Shown here: in pieces, positions 1-6,902 of the stretch
Numbering within the stretch: the first letter of the stretch is position 1
Layout of the letters: every line of letters starts with the position of its first letter
Assembly: GCA_000431215.1 (NCBI GenBank)
Contig: HF985568.1
Span: forward strand, 2,086-20,180
Length of the DNA: 18,095 nt
Direction: 5' to 3'
From: Prevotella sp. CAG:1031
Lineage (GTDB): Bacteria > Bacteroidota > Bacteroidia > Bacteroidales > Muribaculaceae
Notes under the pieces: model-generated
Told to the model about the DNA's origin: nothing
Databases searched by the model: none
What the model saw: only the letters and a program-made list of their open reading frames with translations
Program-made: the position numbers and the translations under genes

Positions 1-1281
1 CGTCTGAACTACTCGTTCGACGACACCTACCTGCTGACCTTCACTCTCCGCGACGACGCTTCTTCGCGCTTCTCGAAAGACAACCGCTGGGGTCTCTTCC
101 CCTCGCTGGCTCTCGGATGGAAAGCCATCAACTGCCCGGTATTCGAACCGGTCCGCGGATGGTGGAACGACCTCAAACTCCGTCTCGGCTGGGGTATCAC
201 CGGTCAGCAGGACGTAGGCTCGTACTTCCCCTACATGCCTATCTACACTCTCTCGAACGCCGAAGGTTTCGGCTATGTCGGCCCCAACGGAAGCTGGCTC
301 TATCCGCTCTACCCGAACCCCTACGATGCTGACATCACCTGGGAGAAAACAGCTACCTGGAACATCGGACTCGACTTCGGTTTCCTCAACAACCGCGTAA
401 CTGCAAGCGTCGACTGGTATCTCCGCAAGACTACCGACATGCTTCTCAAAGGTTACACCGCCGCTATCAACACTTCGAACCAGTATGCATTCAACGCCGG
501 TTCGATGCGCAACGTCGGTGTTGAAATCAACATCGGTGCCAAGCCTGTCGTGACCCGCGACTTCACATGGAACACCGGTATCAACATCGCATTCAACGAC
601 AACAAGATCACCGAGCTGACCGAGGGTCAGGAAATGATGAACTGCGCCAACACCCCCGTCGGTATCGGTACTCCCGTCGAGTGGCATATCGTCGGCGAGG
701 CTGTCCGCTCGTTCCTCGTCTACGAGCAGGTCTATGACCAGGCCGGCAACCCCGTGCCCGACACCTACGTCGATCAGAACGGCGACGGCAAGATCACCGA
801 CGCCGACAAGATCATCTTCCACTCGGCCGATCCGAAATGGACATTCAACTGGAACAACACCTTCACCTGGAAGAACTGGGATCTCGGTATCGTTCTGCGC
901 GCCAACCTCGGCAACTACGTCTACAACGGCCCGCGCTACAGCACAACCACCCTCAATGATCTCTTCGCCAACGTTTGCCAGATCAACAATAAGGCCGCCG
1001 ATGACTATCTCTTCCCGAACATCACCTACGGCACATCGCTCAACCTGTCGAGCTACTGGGTAGAGAACGCTTCGTTCATTCGCTGCGACAACATCTCGCT
1101 CGGCTATACCTTCAAGGATCTCATCAAGGGCAACCTCAACCTGCGTGTGTTCGGCGTTGTTCAGAATCCGTTTGTCATCACCAAGTACAAAGGCCTCGAT
1201 CCTGAAGTATTCGGCGGTATCGACAACAATATCTATCCGCGTCCCATCACCGCTACCCTCGGTGTAGTCGCTACATTCTAA
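1..1281 (+). CDS. SusC-like TonB-dependent outer-membrane transporter, C-terminal part (5' end outside window)
   Basis: The reading frame is open from base 1 to the TAA at 1279-1281, so 426 C-terminal residues of a roughly 1000-residue SusC/RagA transporter are present. The frame shows alternating aromatic and polar beta-strands typical of a TonB-dependent barrel, including a W-W-N-D-L-K-L-R-L-G-W-G-I-T-G-Q-Q-D-V-G stretch (about bases 160-220) and the usual short terminal strand ending T-L-G-V-V-A-T-F. At 772-807 it carries DQNGDGKITDAD, the EF-hand/dockerin-like calcium loop common in SusC proteins. By family knowledge it would import oligosaccharides across the outer membrane with the SusD-like lid encoded 25 bases downstream. 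The TonB box, plug and promoter are outside the window, so substrate has to be inferred from the SusE/F and amylase neighbours. Confidence 0.95.
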   Translation, partial: RLNYSFDDTYLLTFTLRDDASSRFSKDNRWGLFPSLALGWKAINCPVFEPVRGWWNDLKLRLGWGITGQQDVGSYFPYMPIYTLSNAEGFGYVGPNGSWLYPLYPNPYDADITWEKTATWNIGLDFGFLNNRVTASVDWYLRKTTDMLLKGYTAAINTSNQYAFNAGSMRNVGVEINIGAKPVVTRDFTWNTGINIAFNDNKITELTEGQEMMNCANTPVGIGTPVEWHIVGEAVRSFLVYEQVYDQAGNPVPDTYVDQNGDGKITDADKIIFHSADPKWTFNWNNTFTWKNWDLGIVLRANLGNYVYNGPRYSTTTLNDLFANVCQINNKAADDYLFPNITYGTSLNLSSYWVENASFIRCDNISLGYTFKDLIKGNLNLRVFGVVQNPFVITKYKGLDPEVFGGIDNNIYPRPITATLGVVATF

Positions 1282-1306
1282 TCATCTCTTAACACTGAGT
1301 AACAAC

Positions 1307-2971
1307 ATGAAATCAATCAAGAAATATATTCTTTCGCTCGGTGTGGTTGCAGCGGCTCTTTCGTTAGGCTCCTGCACCGGCGACCTCGACCTCATGCCGT
1401 CCGATCCGCGCGACATCACGGCTACGGACTTCGCATCAGACCCCGAGGGCTATATGGACCAGGTCATGGGTCAGGTTTATATGGCGTTTGTCAACCACGG
1501 CCCCAACAATAATTCGCAGGTCGCCGGTTTCGACGGCGGTATGTCGACCTTCGGCCGCGCCCTGTTCAACCTCGAAGAGATTCCTACCGACGAAGCCTGC
1601 TGGCAGACGTCGGGCGACGCCGGCCTCTACTCGCTGCAGTATGGCAACATCTCGTCGGACAACGACGCTATCTTCGGCTCGTATTCGCGTCTGATGATCA
1701 ACGTCGCTCTCTGCAACGACTTCATCCGCACCGTCAACGATAACCTCTTCGCTCTCTCGACCGACGAACAGAAAGAGAAAGCTGCCGAATATGTCCGCCA
1801 GTGCAAGACTCTCCGTTCGGTCTGCTACTTCTATCTGATGAGCCTCTTCGGCAATGTCCCCTATGCCGACGAATCGGTCGCCATCGGCACCATGGCTCCC
1901 CAGATGAAATCTTCGGAAATCTTCCCGCTCGTAACCGAAACTCTCGAAGCTGTCGTTGCCGAATACGGTCAGGGCGGCCAGAACCCCGCCTACGGTTATG
2001 TCGGTGTTGACGCCGCCGAAGGTTTCCTCGTGAAACTCTACCTCAACGCCGAGGTGTTCACCGGAACTCCCGCCTGGGACAAGTGCCTCAGCCACGCCAA
2101 GAACATCATCGCCCGCCATCAGGGCAAAGGCTTCAAGAATTCGGGCCTCACCATGGGTTACCATCAGAACTTCGCCGCCAACAACATCGACTATGTTGTC
2201 GGTGGAAAGGGCGTTCCCGAAATTCTCTTCCTTCTCCCGCAGAAGTATCCCGAACTGATGTCTTACGGTAACGCCACCGTCATGATCCTCGGCTTCATCG
2301 CCGAAGATGTCGACAAGGCTTTCTTCAATGTCGGTAACGGCTGGAAATGCGCCAAGGGTCGTCCTCAGCTCGTCAACCGCTTCCAGTGGAACGACCAGCA
2401 GCAGACAACCTCTCCCGACAAGCGCACAGCTCTCTGGCGCACATCGGCCGACGGATATGTCAATGACATGCCCTCTCTGCAGCAGAGCCAGTGGAACAAG
2501 AACGGCTACCTCACCCCGAAGTATATCAACCGCAATGTCGACGACAACAACGCCGTAGACCTGAACACCCAGCCCGCTTTCAACGGCGACAAATATGTCA
2601 CCACGAACTATCCTATCCTCCGTCTTGCCGAAATTTATCTGTCGGCCGCTGAGGCGGCTCTACACGGAGCCGGCTCGAAAGACGAGGCTCTGACCTATGT
2701 CAACCTTATCCGCGAGCGCGCAGGCGTCGCTCCCTGGAGCCTCGCCGAGCTCACCCTCGAGACTCTTCAGGACGAGCGCAGCCGCGAGCTCTATCTCGAG
2801 AACACCCGCCGCACCGACCTCATCCGCTACGGCAAATGGGTGAGCGGTCTCAACTGGGCCTGGAAGAACAACGCTCTCGAAGGCCAGAACTTCGCTCCCA
2901 CGGCAGTTCTCTATCCTATCCCCTCGCCGGTTCTCGCAATCAGCCCTTATCAGCAGAACCCCGGTTATTAA
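1307..2971 (+). CDS. SusD/RagB-family starch-binding outer-membrane lipoprotein
   Basis: This 554-residue protein has a lipoprotein signal with lipobox L20-G-S-C23, so it should be lipidated at Cys23 and placed on the cell surface. The C-terminal half carries typical SusD/RagB signatures: a P-I-L-R-L-A-E-I-Y-L-S-A-A-E-A helix near residues 435-450 (TPR-like bundle) and D-E-R-S-R-E-L-Y-L-E-N near 489-499, followed by R-R-T-D-L-I-R-Y-G-K-W. Length fits the family (about 500-650). It is 25 bases after susC and 27 bases before the next lipoprotein gene, all on one strand, which indicates one operon. No Shine-Dalgarno sequence precedes the ATG; the A-rich leader AACAAC is usual for Bacteroidetes. 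By family role it is the lid that captures glycan over SusC. Substrate is inferred as alpha-glucan from context only. Confidence 0.95.
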   Translation: MKSIKKYILSLGVVAAALSLGSCTGDLDLMPSDPRDITATDFASDPEGYMDQVMGQVYMAFVNHGPNNNSQVAGFDGGMSTFGRALFNLEEIPTDEACWQTSGDAGLYSLQYGNISSDNDAIFGSYSRLMINVALCNDFIRTVNDNLFALSTDEQKEKAAEYVRQCKTLRSVCYFYLMSLFGNVPYADESVAIGTMAPQMKSSEIFPLVTETLEAVVAEYGQGGQNPAYGYVGVDAAEGFLVKLYLNAEVFTGTPAWDKCLSHAKNIIARHQGKGFKNSGLTMGYHQNFAANNIDYVVGGKGVPEILFLLPQKYPELMSYGNATVMILGFIAEDVDKAFFNVGNGWKCAKGRPQLVNRFQWNDQQQTTSPDKRTALWRTSADGYVNDMPSLQQSQWNKNGYLTPKYINRNVDDNNAVDLNTQPAFNGDKYVTTNYPILRLAEIYLSAAEAALHGAGSKDEALTYVNLIRERAGVAPWSLAELTLETLQDERSRELYLENTRRTDLIRYGKWVSGLNWAWKNNALEGQNFAPTAVLYPIPSPVLAISPYQQNPGY

Positions 2972-2998
2972 TCATCCACACATTAGACTACAGGAAAA

Positions 2999-4264
2999 AT
3001 GAAAAAATTCTCAATATTACTGGCTTGTGCGGCTATGCTGGGGTTGGCTTCGTGTGACTCCACCGATGACCCCAAGATGACTCTGCCCGAAGACAAGACC
3101 TTCGTGCTCAACGCTCCCGCATTCGCCGACCAATATTATGAGCTGCAGGAAGGCAACAGCTTCATGCTGACCTGCTCGCAGCCCGCCTACGGCGTTGCCG
3201 TGGCTGCCCAGTATTCTGTTGAAGTGGCTCTCGACGACAAGTTCACCGCTGTCGAGACTATCGCTTCGTCTGACCCCGGTTCGGCCAAGATCGTCATCGC
3301 CGACAAGGATCTCGCCACAGCCCTCTGCAACCTCCACGGCTTCGACGCCGCCAACTACGAGGATCTGCCCGCAGCTCCCGTCTACTTCCGCGCCTTCTGC
3401 GAAATTCCCAACGTAGAGGGCTCGCGCTGCATGTCTAACACCGTTTCGCTCAACAAGGTTAAGTTCTACCACGCCGTTCAGGGCCAGCGCAATATCTACC
3501 TCGTAGGTAGCGTGACCGGCTGGACAGCTCCCGACGAAGGTGCCGCAGCCCATTATGAGAACTACAAGCTCGTCGAAACCGCTATCGGCAGCGATGTCTA
3601 CACCGGTTCGTTCACCTTCCCCGCCGGCGAAGTCGCATTCCGCTTCTATTCGGCTCTGACCGGTTGGGACGGCGGTGCTTCGATCGGTAGCCAGGAGCCC
3701 GACGAAGGTCTCAGCATCGAAGGCAAGTTTGTCGACAACATCTATGAAGGCCCCGCCTTTATCCCCGGTAAGGGTAACTGGACATTCACGATGACTGAAG
3801 AGATGAACGTCAACCTGACTGTTGATGTCAAGAACAAGACTGTCAAGTTCGAACTCGGCGGCGACGTCAACTACGACGCTTATCCCTGCGTCTATGTCGT
3901 CGGTAACGTCGAAGGCTGGAAAGGTCCCGATGAGGCAAATGCCGAGCACTATGCCGACTGGCGTCTCTTCGATACCGACGGCACCGGAATCTACCACAGC
4001 GTCAAGCCGATGGAATATGACATCGCCGACGGCGCCTGCCCGATGTTCCGCATTTACACCAAGCTCGAGGGCTGGGATGCCAACTCTCTCGGCTCGCAGG
4101 TAGATGACAACCCCAAGGATGAGACAGGTCTCGACCTCACCCTCAACTACGTTGAAGGCAAAGGCGCATGGAACTTCGTCAGCGCTCCCGCTAAAGGCTC
4201 GATGGAGCTCGTTCTCGATACCAACAAGAAGACTCTCGAAGTTAAATTCTCGGCAGCAGAATAA
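2999..4264 (+). CDS. SusE-like surface glycan-binding lipoprotein with two tandem CBM-like repeats
   Basis: This 421-residue protein starts with a lipoprotein signal (lipobox L-A-S-C19). Residues about 25-155 look like the N-terminal SusE Ig-like domain. Two homologous modules follow, about 163-288 and 295-418. Each has a V-G-x-V-x-G-W beginning (NIYLVGSVTGW at 165-175, CVYVVGNVEGW at 297-307), a shared P-D-E-x(5)-H-Y segment, an F-R-x-Y-x(4)-G-W-D strand, a G-S-Q-x(2)-D stretch and a closing G-K-G-x-W motif. These resemble the starch-binding SusE/SusF domains, where Trp residues stack on glucose rings. It is the third gene of the operon. Its role would be surface glycan binding without catalysis; starch specificity is inference. 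SusE and SusF share domains, so the SusE/SusF naming is approximate. Confidence 0.88.
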   Translation: MKKFSILLACAAMLGLASCDSTDDPKMTLPEDKTFVLNAPAFADQYYELQEGNSFMLTCSQPAYGVAVAAQYSVEVALDDKFTAVETIASSDPGSAKIVIADKDLATALCNLHGFDAANYEDLPAAPVYFRAFCEIPNVEGSRCMSNTVSLNKVKFYHAVQGQRNIYLVGSVTGWTAPDEGAAAHYENYKLVETAIGSDVYTGSFTFPAGEVAFRFYSALTGWDGGASIGSQEPDEGLSIEGKFVDNIYEGPAFIPGKGNWTFTMTEEMNVNLTVDVKNKTVKFELGGDVNYDAYPCVYVVGNVEGWKGPDEANAEHYADWRLFDTDGTGIYHSVKPMEYDIADGACPMFRIYTKLEGWDANSLGSQVDDNPKDETGLDLTLNYVEGKGAWNFVSAPAKGSMELVLDTNKKTLEVKFSAAE

Positions 4265-4283
4265 ACCGTAACTCATCGAATCA

Positions 4284-4318
4284 GGGGCGGGCGCGGCAAT
4301 GCGCCTGACGCCCGCCTC
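4284..4318 (+). promoter_or_regulatory. GC-rich intercistronic hairpin between the SusE-like and SusF-like genes
   Basis: The 95-base gap between the third and fourth sus genes is much longer than the 25-27 bases between the earlier ones. It holds a 10-bp stem (4284-4293 with 4309-4318, one G-T pair) around a 15-base loop; a shorter inner GCGC/GCGC pairing (4291-4294 with 4301-4304) competes with it. No T-run follows, so a complete terminator is unlikely. It may be a partial attenuator or an mRNA processing/stability element that sets the level of the last gene. The function is inferred from position and shape only. Confidence 0.45.
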
Positions 4319-4359
4319 CGGTTCCATCATCAAACACTAAATAATATCATTCAACAGAA

Positions 4360-5745
4360 ATGAACAAGATTGCATCAATGCTGTCGGTGATGGCTCTCTC
4401 GATGGGTTTTGTGGCTTGCGAAAACTACGATCTGCCCAATCCCCCGGCCCAGAGCAACCCCGCCGACGCAATATTCAAGGCTGAAAACCTCACCATCGCT
4501 CCCATCAGCGTTGAAGGCGAAGCCGCAAAAGTGATCGACCTCAAGGCCCTCAACGACGCCAACGAGCCCGCAGCTGTCGCCGCAGTCGAAGTTGTCGACT
4601 GGCCCGCCGACTATCAGCTCGGAATGACAATGTATGTGTCGAAGACCGAAGACATGGCCAATGCACAGCCCTGCTCCCTGACCGTTAAGGACGGCATCGC
4701 ATACGCCGCCGCCGACGAACTTCAGGGCGCCGTAGCCGCTGTTACCGCCGACCCGCGCGAAGCCAATTTCTTCACCAACTTCGCCGCAACCGCCGACCTT
4801 CTCGACGCCGAAGGCAAAGTTCTCGGCTCGGTCAACATCGGTTCGCCCGAATACCGCTATGCCGGATTCCCTCTGGCCATCAAGCCCTTCCCCGCCGACT
4901 ATGTCATCGAGGACAACTACTTCCTCGTAAACGGCGACAACCGCATCAAACTGACCCACAGCTCGGCAAGCCCCTACGACGATCCGACGTTCACAACTAT
5001 CGTCGAGATCACCGCCGATCAGGCTGCCGCCGGTTATGAATGGACTGTCGTTCCCGAAAGCGGCAAACCCGTCATGGGTGGTGAAGGCGAAAGCGGCAAC
5101 CTCGCCGAAGGTACAACCGGCAAGGTCAGCCTCTCAGGCCCCGTAATGTTCTCGTTCGACATGAAGGCGAAGACCTTCAACATCAGCAACGCCTACGAGT
5201 TCCTTTACACCCCCGGTGCCTCCAACGGCTGGGCACAGGATGCCTCTCAGGTGCTCTTCACAACTGACTATGTCAACTACAACGGCTTCGCTTATCTCAG
5301 CGGCGAGTTCAAGTTCGACGCTACCCTCGACTGGGGCGCACCCTTCGGCAACTCAGGTGTTGAAGGCAAGCTCTCGACTGATCCCGGAGCAGGCAACCTC
5401 GTAGCCGATCCCGAAGGTCTCTACTGGTGCACAGCCAACATCGTCGAGCTGACCTATGCCATCACTCCGATCCAGAGCGTATCGGTTATCGGCGACGGCA
5501 CCCCCGGCGGCTGGGACGCTGACACCGAGCTCACCCGCGACCCGAACAACTTCCTCATCTGGAGCGGCGAAGTTGACTTCACCGCCGGTGAATTCAAGTT
5601 CCGCATGAACAACGGATGGGATATCAATCTCGGTGGCGAACTCGGCAACCTCCAGCCCGGAGCCGGCAACATGGCCGCAACTCCCGGCAAGCACAAGGTT
5701 ACCCTCAACCTCACTACCTATCCCTACACCTGCACAATCGAATAA
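4360..5745 (+). CDS. SusF/SusE-family outer-membrane glycan-binding lipoprotein
   Basis: This 461-residue protein has a lipoprotein signal (lipobox F-V-A-C20) followed by a Pro/Asn-rich linker (P-N-P-P-A-Q-S-N-P). Residues about 40-175 look like an Ig-like/E-set domain. Residues about 180-275 form a second beta domain containing N-R-I-K-L and F-S-F-D-M-K-A-K-T-F-N-I. Residues about 280-368 form a third, starting F-L-Y-T-P-G-A-S-N-G-W. The last module (about 371-461) is the clearest SusF-type carbohydrate-binding domain: VSVIGDGTPGGWD at 374-386, F-K-F-R-M-N-N-G-W-D at 412-421, then G-N-L and a closing Y-P-Y-T-C-T-I-E. It is last in the operon. It is probably a non-catalytic surface binder of alpha-glucan; precise ligand is unknown. 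The start is the first ATG before the signal peptide, with A-rich context and no Shine-Dalgarno. Confidence 0.85.
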   Translation: MNKIASMLSVMALSMGFVACENYDLPNPPAQSNPADAIFKAENLTIAPISVEGEAAKVIDLKALNDANEPAAVAAVEVVDWPADYQLGMTMYVSKTEDMANAQPCSLTVKDGIAYAAADELQGAVAAVTADPREANFFTNFAATADLLDAEGKVLGSVNIGSPEYRYAGFPLAIKPFPADYVIEDNYFLVNGDNRIKLTHSSASPYDDPTFTTIVEITADQAAAGYEWTVVPESGKPVMGGEGESGNLAEGTTGKVSLSGPVMFSFDMKAKTFNISNAYEFLYTPGASNGWAQDASQVLFTTDYVNYNGFAYLSGEFKFDATLDWGAPFGNSGVEGKLSTDPGAGNLVADPEGLYWCTANIVELTYAITPIQSVSVIGDGTPGGWDADTELTRDPNNFLIWSGEVDFTAGEFKFRMNNGWDINLGGELGNLQPGAGNMAATPGKHKVTLNLTTYPYTCTIE

Positions 5746-5766
5746 TCGCGTTCAGCAAAATAGTCT

Positions 5767-5796
5767 GCGAGCCCGACGCCCCTGCGCCGGGCTCGC
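5767..5796 (+). terminator. Putative terminator hairpin of the sus operon
   Basis: A perfect 9-bp stem GCGAGCCCG/CGGGCTCGC (5767-5775 and 5788-5796) encloses a 12-base loop and starts 21 bases after the SusF-like stop codon. The following bases are TGTGTGAA rather than a T-run, so intrinsic termination may be weak. The hairpin differs in sequence from the repeat array that begins 14 bases later, so it is listed separately. Confidence 0.5.
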
Positions 5797-5810
5797 TGTG
5801 TGAATAGCCA

Positions 5811-6006
5811 ACCCCCAATAGATAATTGGGGGCTAACTAAAGTCTTGCGCCTCCCGGCGCAAGATGTTACCGTCTGGTGGAGTCCCCGCCGGTTGCCCGA
5901 TGCCTCTCTGTAATGCGCCGGACGGCGCATTACTGAATGTTAGCCCCCAATTAATATTGGGGGTAGCCTCGCGCCCCGACGCTCAATCCCGGAGGGATTG
6001 CACTAT
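5811..6006. repeat. Upstream palindromic repeat module (A1-C1-linker-B1-A2-D1)
   Basis: Five hairpins lie in order. A1 (5812-5832) is CCCCCAAT/ATTGGGGG with a 5-base loop. C1 (5843-5864) is TCTTGCGCC/GGCGCAAGA with loop TCCC. B1 (5911-5932) is TAATGCGCC/GGCGCATTA with loop GGAC. A2 (5944-5963) is CCCCCAAT/ATTGGGGG with loop TAAT. D1 (5984-6000) is CAATCCC/GGGATTG with loop GGA. A1 continues into GGGGGCTAAC, and A2 read on the other strand also gives GGGGGCTAAC, so A-C on the left and B-A on the right are inverted counterparts around a central linker of about 46 bases. The module is homologous, hairpin by hairpin, to the one at 6511-6789. There is no coding signal. It fills the 310-base gap after the sus operon together with the terminator hairpin and the transposase promoter. 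Confidence 0.9.
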
Positions 6007-6039
6007 TGCCGAAAAAATCGCTAATTATTCCTATATTTG
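6006..6039 (+). promoter_or_regulatory. Promoter of the Y1 transposase gene
   Basis: TATATTTG at 6032-6039 matches the Bacteroidetes -7 consensus TAnnTTTG exactly. A possible -33 TTG is at 6006-6008, with a 23-base spacer that is slightly long. The TTG lies just beyond the D1 hairpin, so the repeat edge seems to supply part of the promoter. The ATG is 17 bases after the -7 box, giving a leader of only about 10 bases. This supports the start at 6056. Confidence 0.55.
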
Positions 6040-6055
6040 CAAAAAATCGGTTATC

Positions 6056-6499
6056 ATGAGCAAAACAAAATGCCTTATTTACCTCGTATTTGCAACAAAA
6101 AGTCGCAAAACGACAATCTTAATGCCACGCAAGGCAGAACTTTATAATTACATCTTTGGCATTTTGAAAAATAACAACTGCTTTGTTCATAGAATCAATG
6201 GCATGTCCGATCATGTGCATATATTATTCGATCTGAATCCATCCATCGCACTTGCTGATATCGTGAAGGCTATCAAGAGATGCTCAACGTTGTGGTTGAA
6301 GGGAAATGGTATCTTTCCATATTTTGAAGGATGGAAAGAGGGATATTATGCCGTATCCGTCGGCCCCGATGGATTGAATGCTTGTCGCCAATATATCGTA
6401 AATCAGGAAAAACACCATAGCACAAGCAGTTTTATCGACGAAATCAAAGATTTGATTTTGCATAGCAATCTGCAATGGTATTCTAAGGATTGGGAGTGA
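6056..6499 (+). CDS. IS200-like / REP-associated (RAYT-like) Y1 tyrosine transposase
   Basis: This 147-residue protein has the layout of the Y1 HUH transposase family (TnpA of IS200/IS605). The metal-binding HUH motif is H53-V-H55 in S-D-H-V-H-I-L-F. The catalytic tyrosine is predicted as Y113 in R-Q-Y-I-V-N-Q-E-K-H-H, and the conserved W-K-E-G-Y-Y-A-V-S-V block is at 93-102. All key residues are present and there is no frameshift, so the enzyme appears intact. By family it would nick and rejoin single-stranded DNA at hairpin-marked ends. The open frame extends upstream to 5864, but that extension runs through the repeats, and the family start and promoter both point to 6056. The gene is visibly more A+T-rich than its neighbours, suggesting transfer. 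No tnpB accessory gene is present. Palindromic repeats on both sides favour a RAYT-like role; an ordinary IS200-like insertion is the alternative. Confidence 0.88.
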   Translation: MSKTKCLIYLVFATKSRKTTILMPRKAELYNYIFGILKNNNCFVHRINGMSDHVHILFDLNPSIALADIVKAIKRCSTLWLKGNGIFPYFEGWKEGYYAVSVGPDGLNACRQYIVNQEKHHSTSSFIDEIKDLILHSNLQWYSKDWE

Positions 6500-6510
6500 C
6501 CTATGCGAAA

Positions 6511-6789
6511 GTGCAATCCCTCCGGGATTGCTTTGTAGATTGTTTGCCATCACCCCCAATAACGAATTGGGGGCTAACTAAAGTTTTGCGCCTTCCGGCG
6601 CAAAGATAGGCCATCGTCGCCTGTGCCCCCGTCGGTCAATCGTCGCCTCTTTGTAATGCGCCTTCCGGCGCAAAAAGTCCGCCAATTGTCGGCGTTATGC
6701 GCCGGACGGCGCATAACTGAATGTTAGCCCCCAATTGATATTGGGGGTAACTCCAATTCTAATGCTCAATCCCGGAGGGATTGCACTAT
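6511..6789. repeat. Downstream palindromic repeat module (D2'-A3-C2-linker-C3-B2-A4-D3)
   Basis: Seven hairpins lie in order. D2' (6514-6530) is inverted relative to D1. A3 (6553-6573) is CCCCCAAT/ATTGGGGG. C2 (6585-6604) is TTTGCGCC/GGCGCAAA with loop TTCC. C3 (6657-6672) is TGCGCC/GGCGCA with loop TTCC. B2 (6695-6716) is TTATGCGCC/GGCGCATAA with loop GGAC. A4 (6728-6747) is CCCCCAAT/ATTGGGGG with loop TGAT. D3 (6767-6783) is the D hairpin again. D-A-C on the left mirrors (C)-B-A-D on the right, so the module is one large imperfect inverted repeat. Bases 6764-6789 equal 5981-6006 exactly (26 bases). C3 plus about 24 following bases have no counterpart upstream. With the htpG promoter region this accounts for the 403-base gap before htpG; no gene is seen. 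Confidence 0.9.
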
Positions 6790-6842
6790 AGCAGGAATCT
6801 GAAGATTTGACACGCGATTTAACTTTTTCTGACATTTTCAGT

Positions 6843-6874
6843 TTTGGCATATCTTTTGCTGAGTTGTTATATTG
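6843..6874 (+). promoter_or_regulatory. Possible htpG promoter
   Basis: TTTG at 6843-6846 is followed after 21 bases by TATATTG at 6868-6874. This is one base short of TAnnTTTG but has correct spacing for the Bacteroidetes -33/-7 pair. It lies about 28 bases before the htpG ATG, in the A+T-rich stretch after the repeat module. No CIRCE-type heat-shock operator was seen. The match is imperfect, so this is tentative. Confidence 0.35.
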
Positions 6875-6902
6875 TAAGCATAACAAATCTAAAACCCTAT
6901 AT

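Larger units (their letters stand above)
5984..6530 (+). mobile_element. RAYT/IS200-like transposase unit bounded by 20-bp inverted D repeats
   Basis: Bases 5984-6003 (CAATCCCGGAGGGATTGCAC) and 6511-6530 are perfect 20-base inverted copies, and each is itself a 7-bp hairpin. They lie about 50 bases before the start and 11 bases after the stop of the Y1 transposase gene. IS200 elements have subterminal hairpins rather than classical terminal inverted repeats, and RAYT genes sit between inverted REP sequences, so either reading fits. No target duplication was sought as proof because Y1 enzymes normally make none. True element ends cannot be fixed from one copy; the larger repeat modules may belong to it. 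Confidence 0.6.

Noticed and set aside
3017..4333. 438-residue - strand frame opposite the SusE-like gene
   Set aside because: A codon-bias shadow: the + strand gene has a lipobox, domain repeats and operon context, and the opposite frame has none of these.
5812..5864. Hairpins A1/C1 as the sus operon terminator
   Set aside because: The same hairpins recur downstream of the transposase as parts of the repeat module, and no T-run follows. An effect on the 3' end of sus mRNA is possible but is not their defining feature.
5864..6055. 64-residue N-terminal extension of the transposase frame
   Set aside because: It runs through the B, A and D hairpins, has no family similarity, and lies mostly upstream of the perfect -7 box at 6032-6039.
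5811..6789. CRISPR array
   Set aside because: The repeats are palindromes of four kinds in mirrored order with irregular spacing, and no cas genes are nearby.
6807..6902. 32-residue N-terminal extension of HtpG
   Set aside because: The HtpG family begins at the later Met, and the extension crosses the likely promoter.
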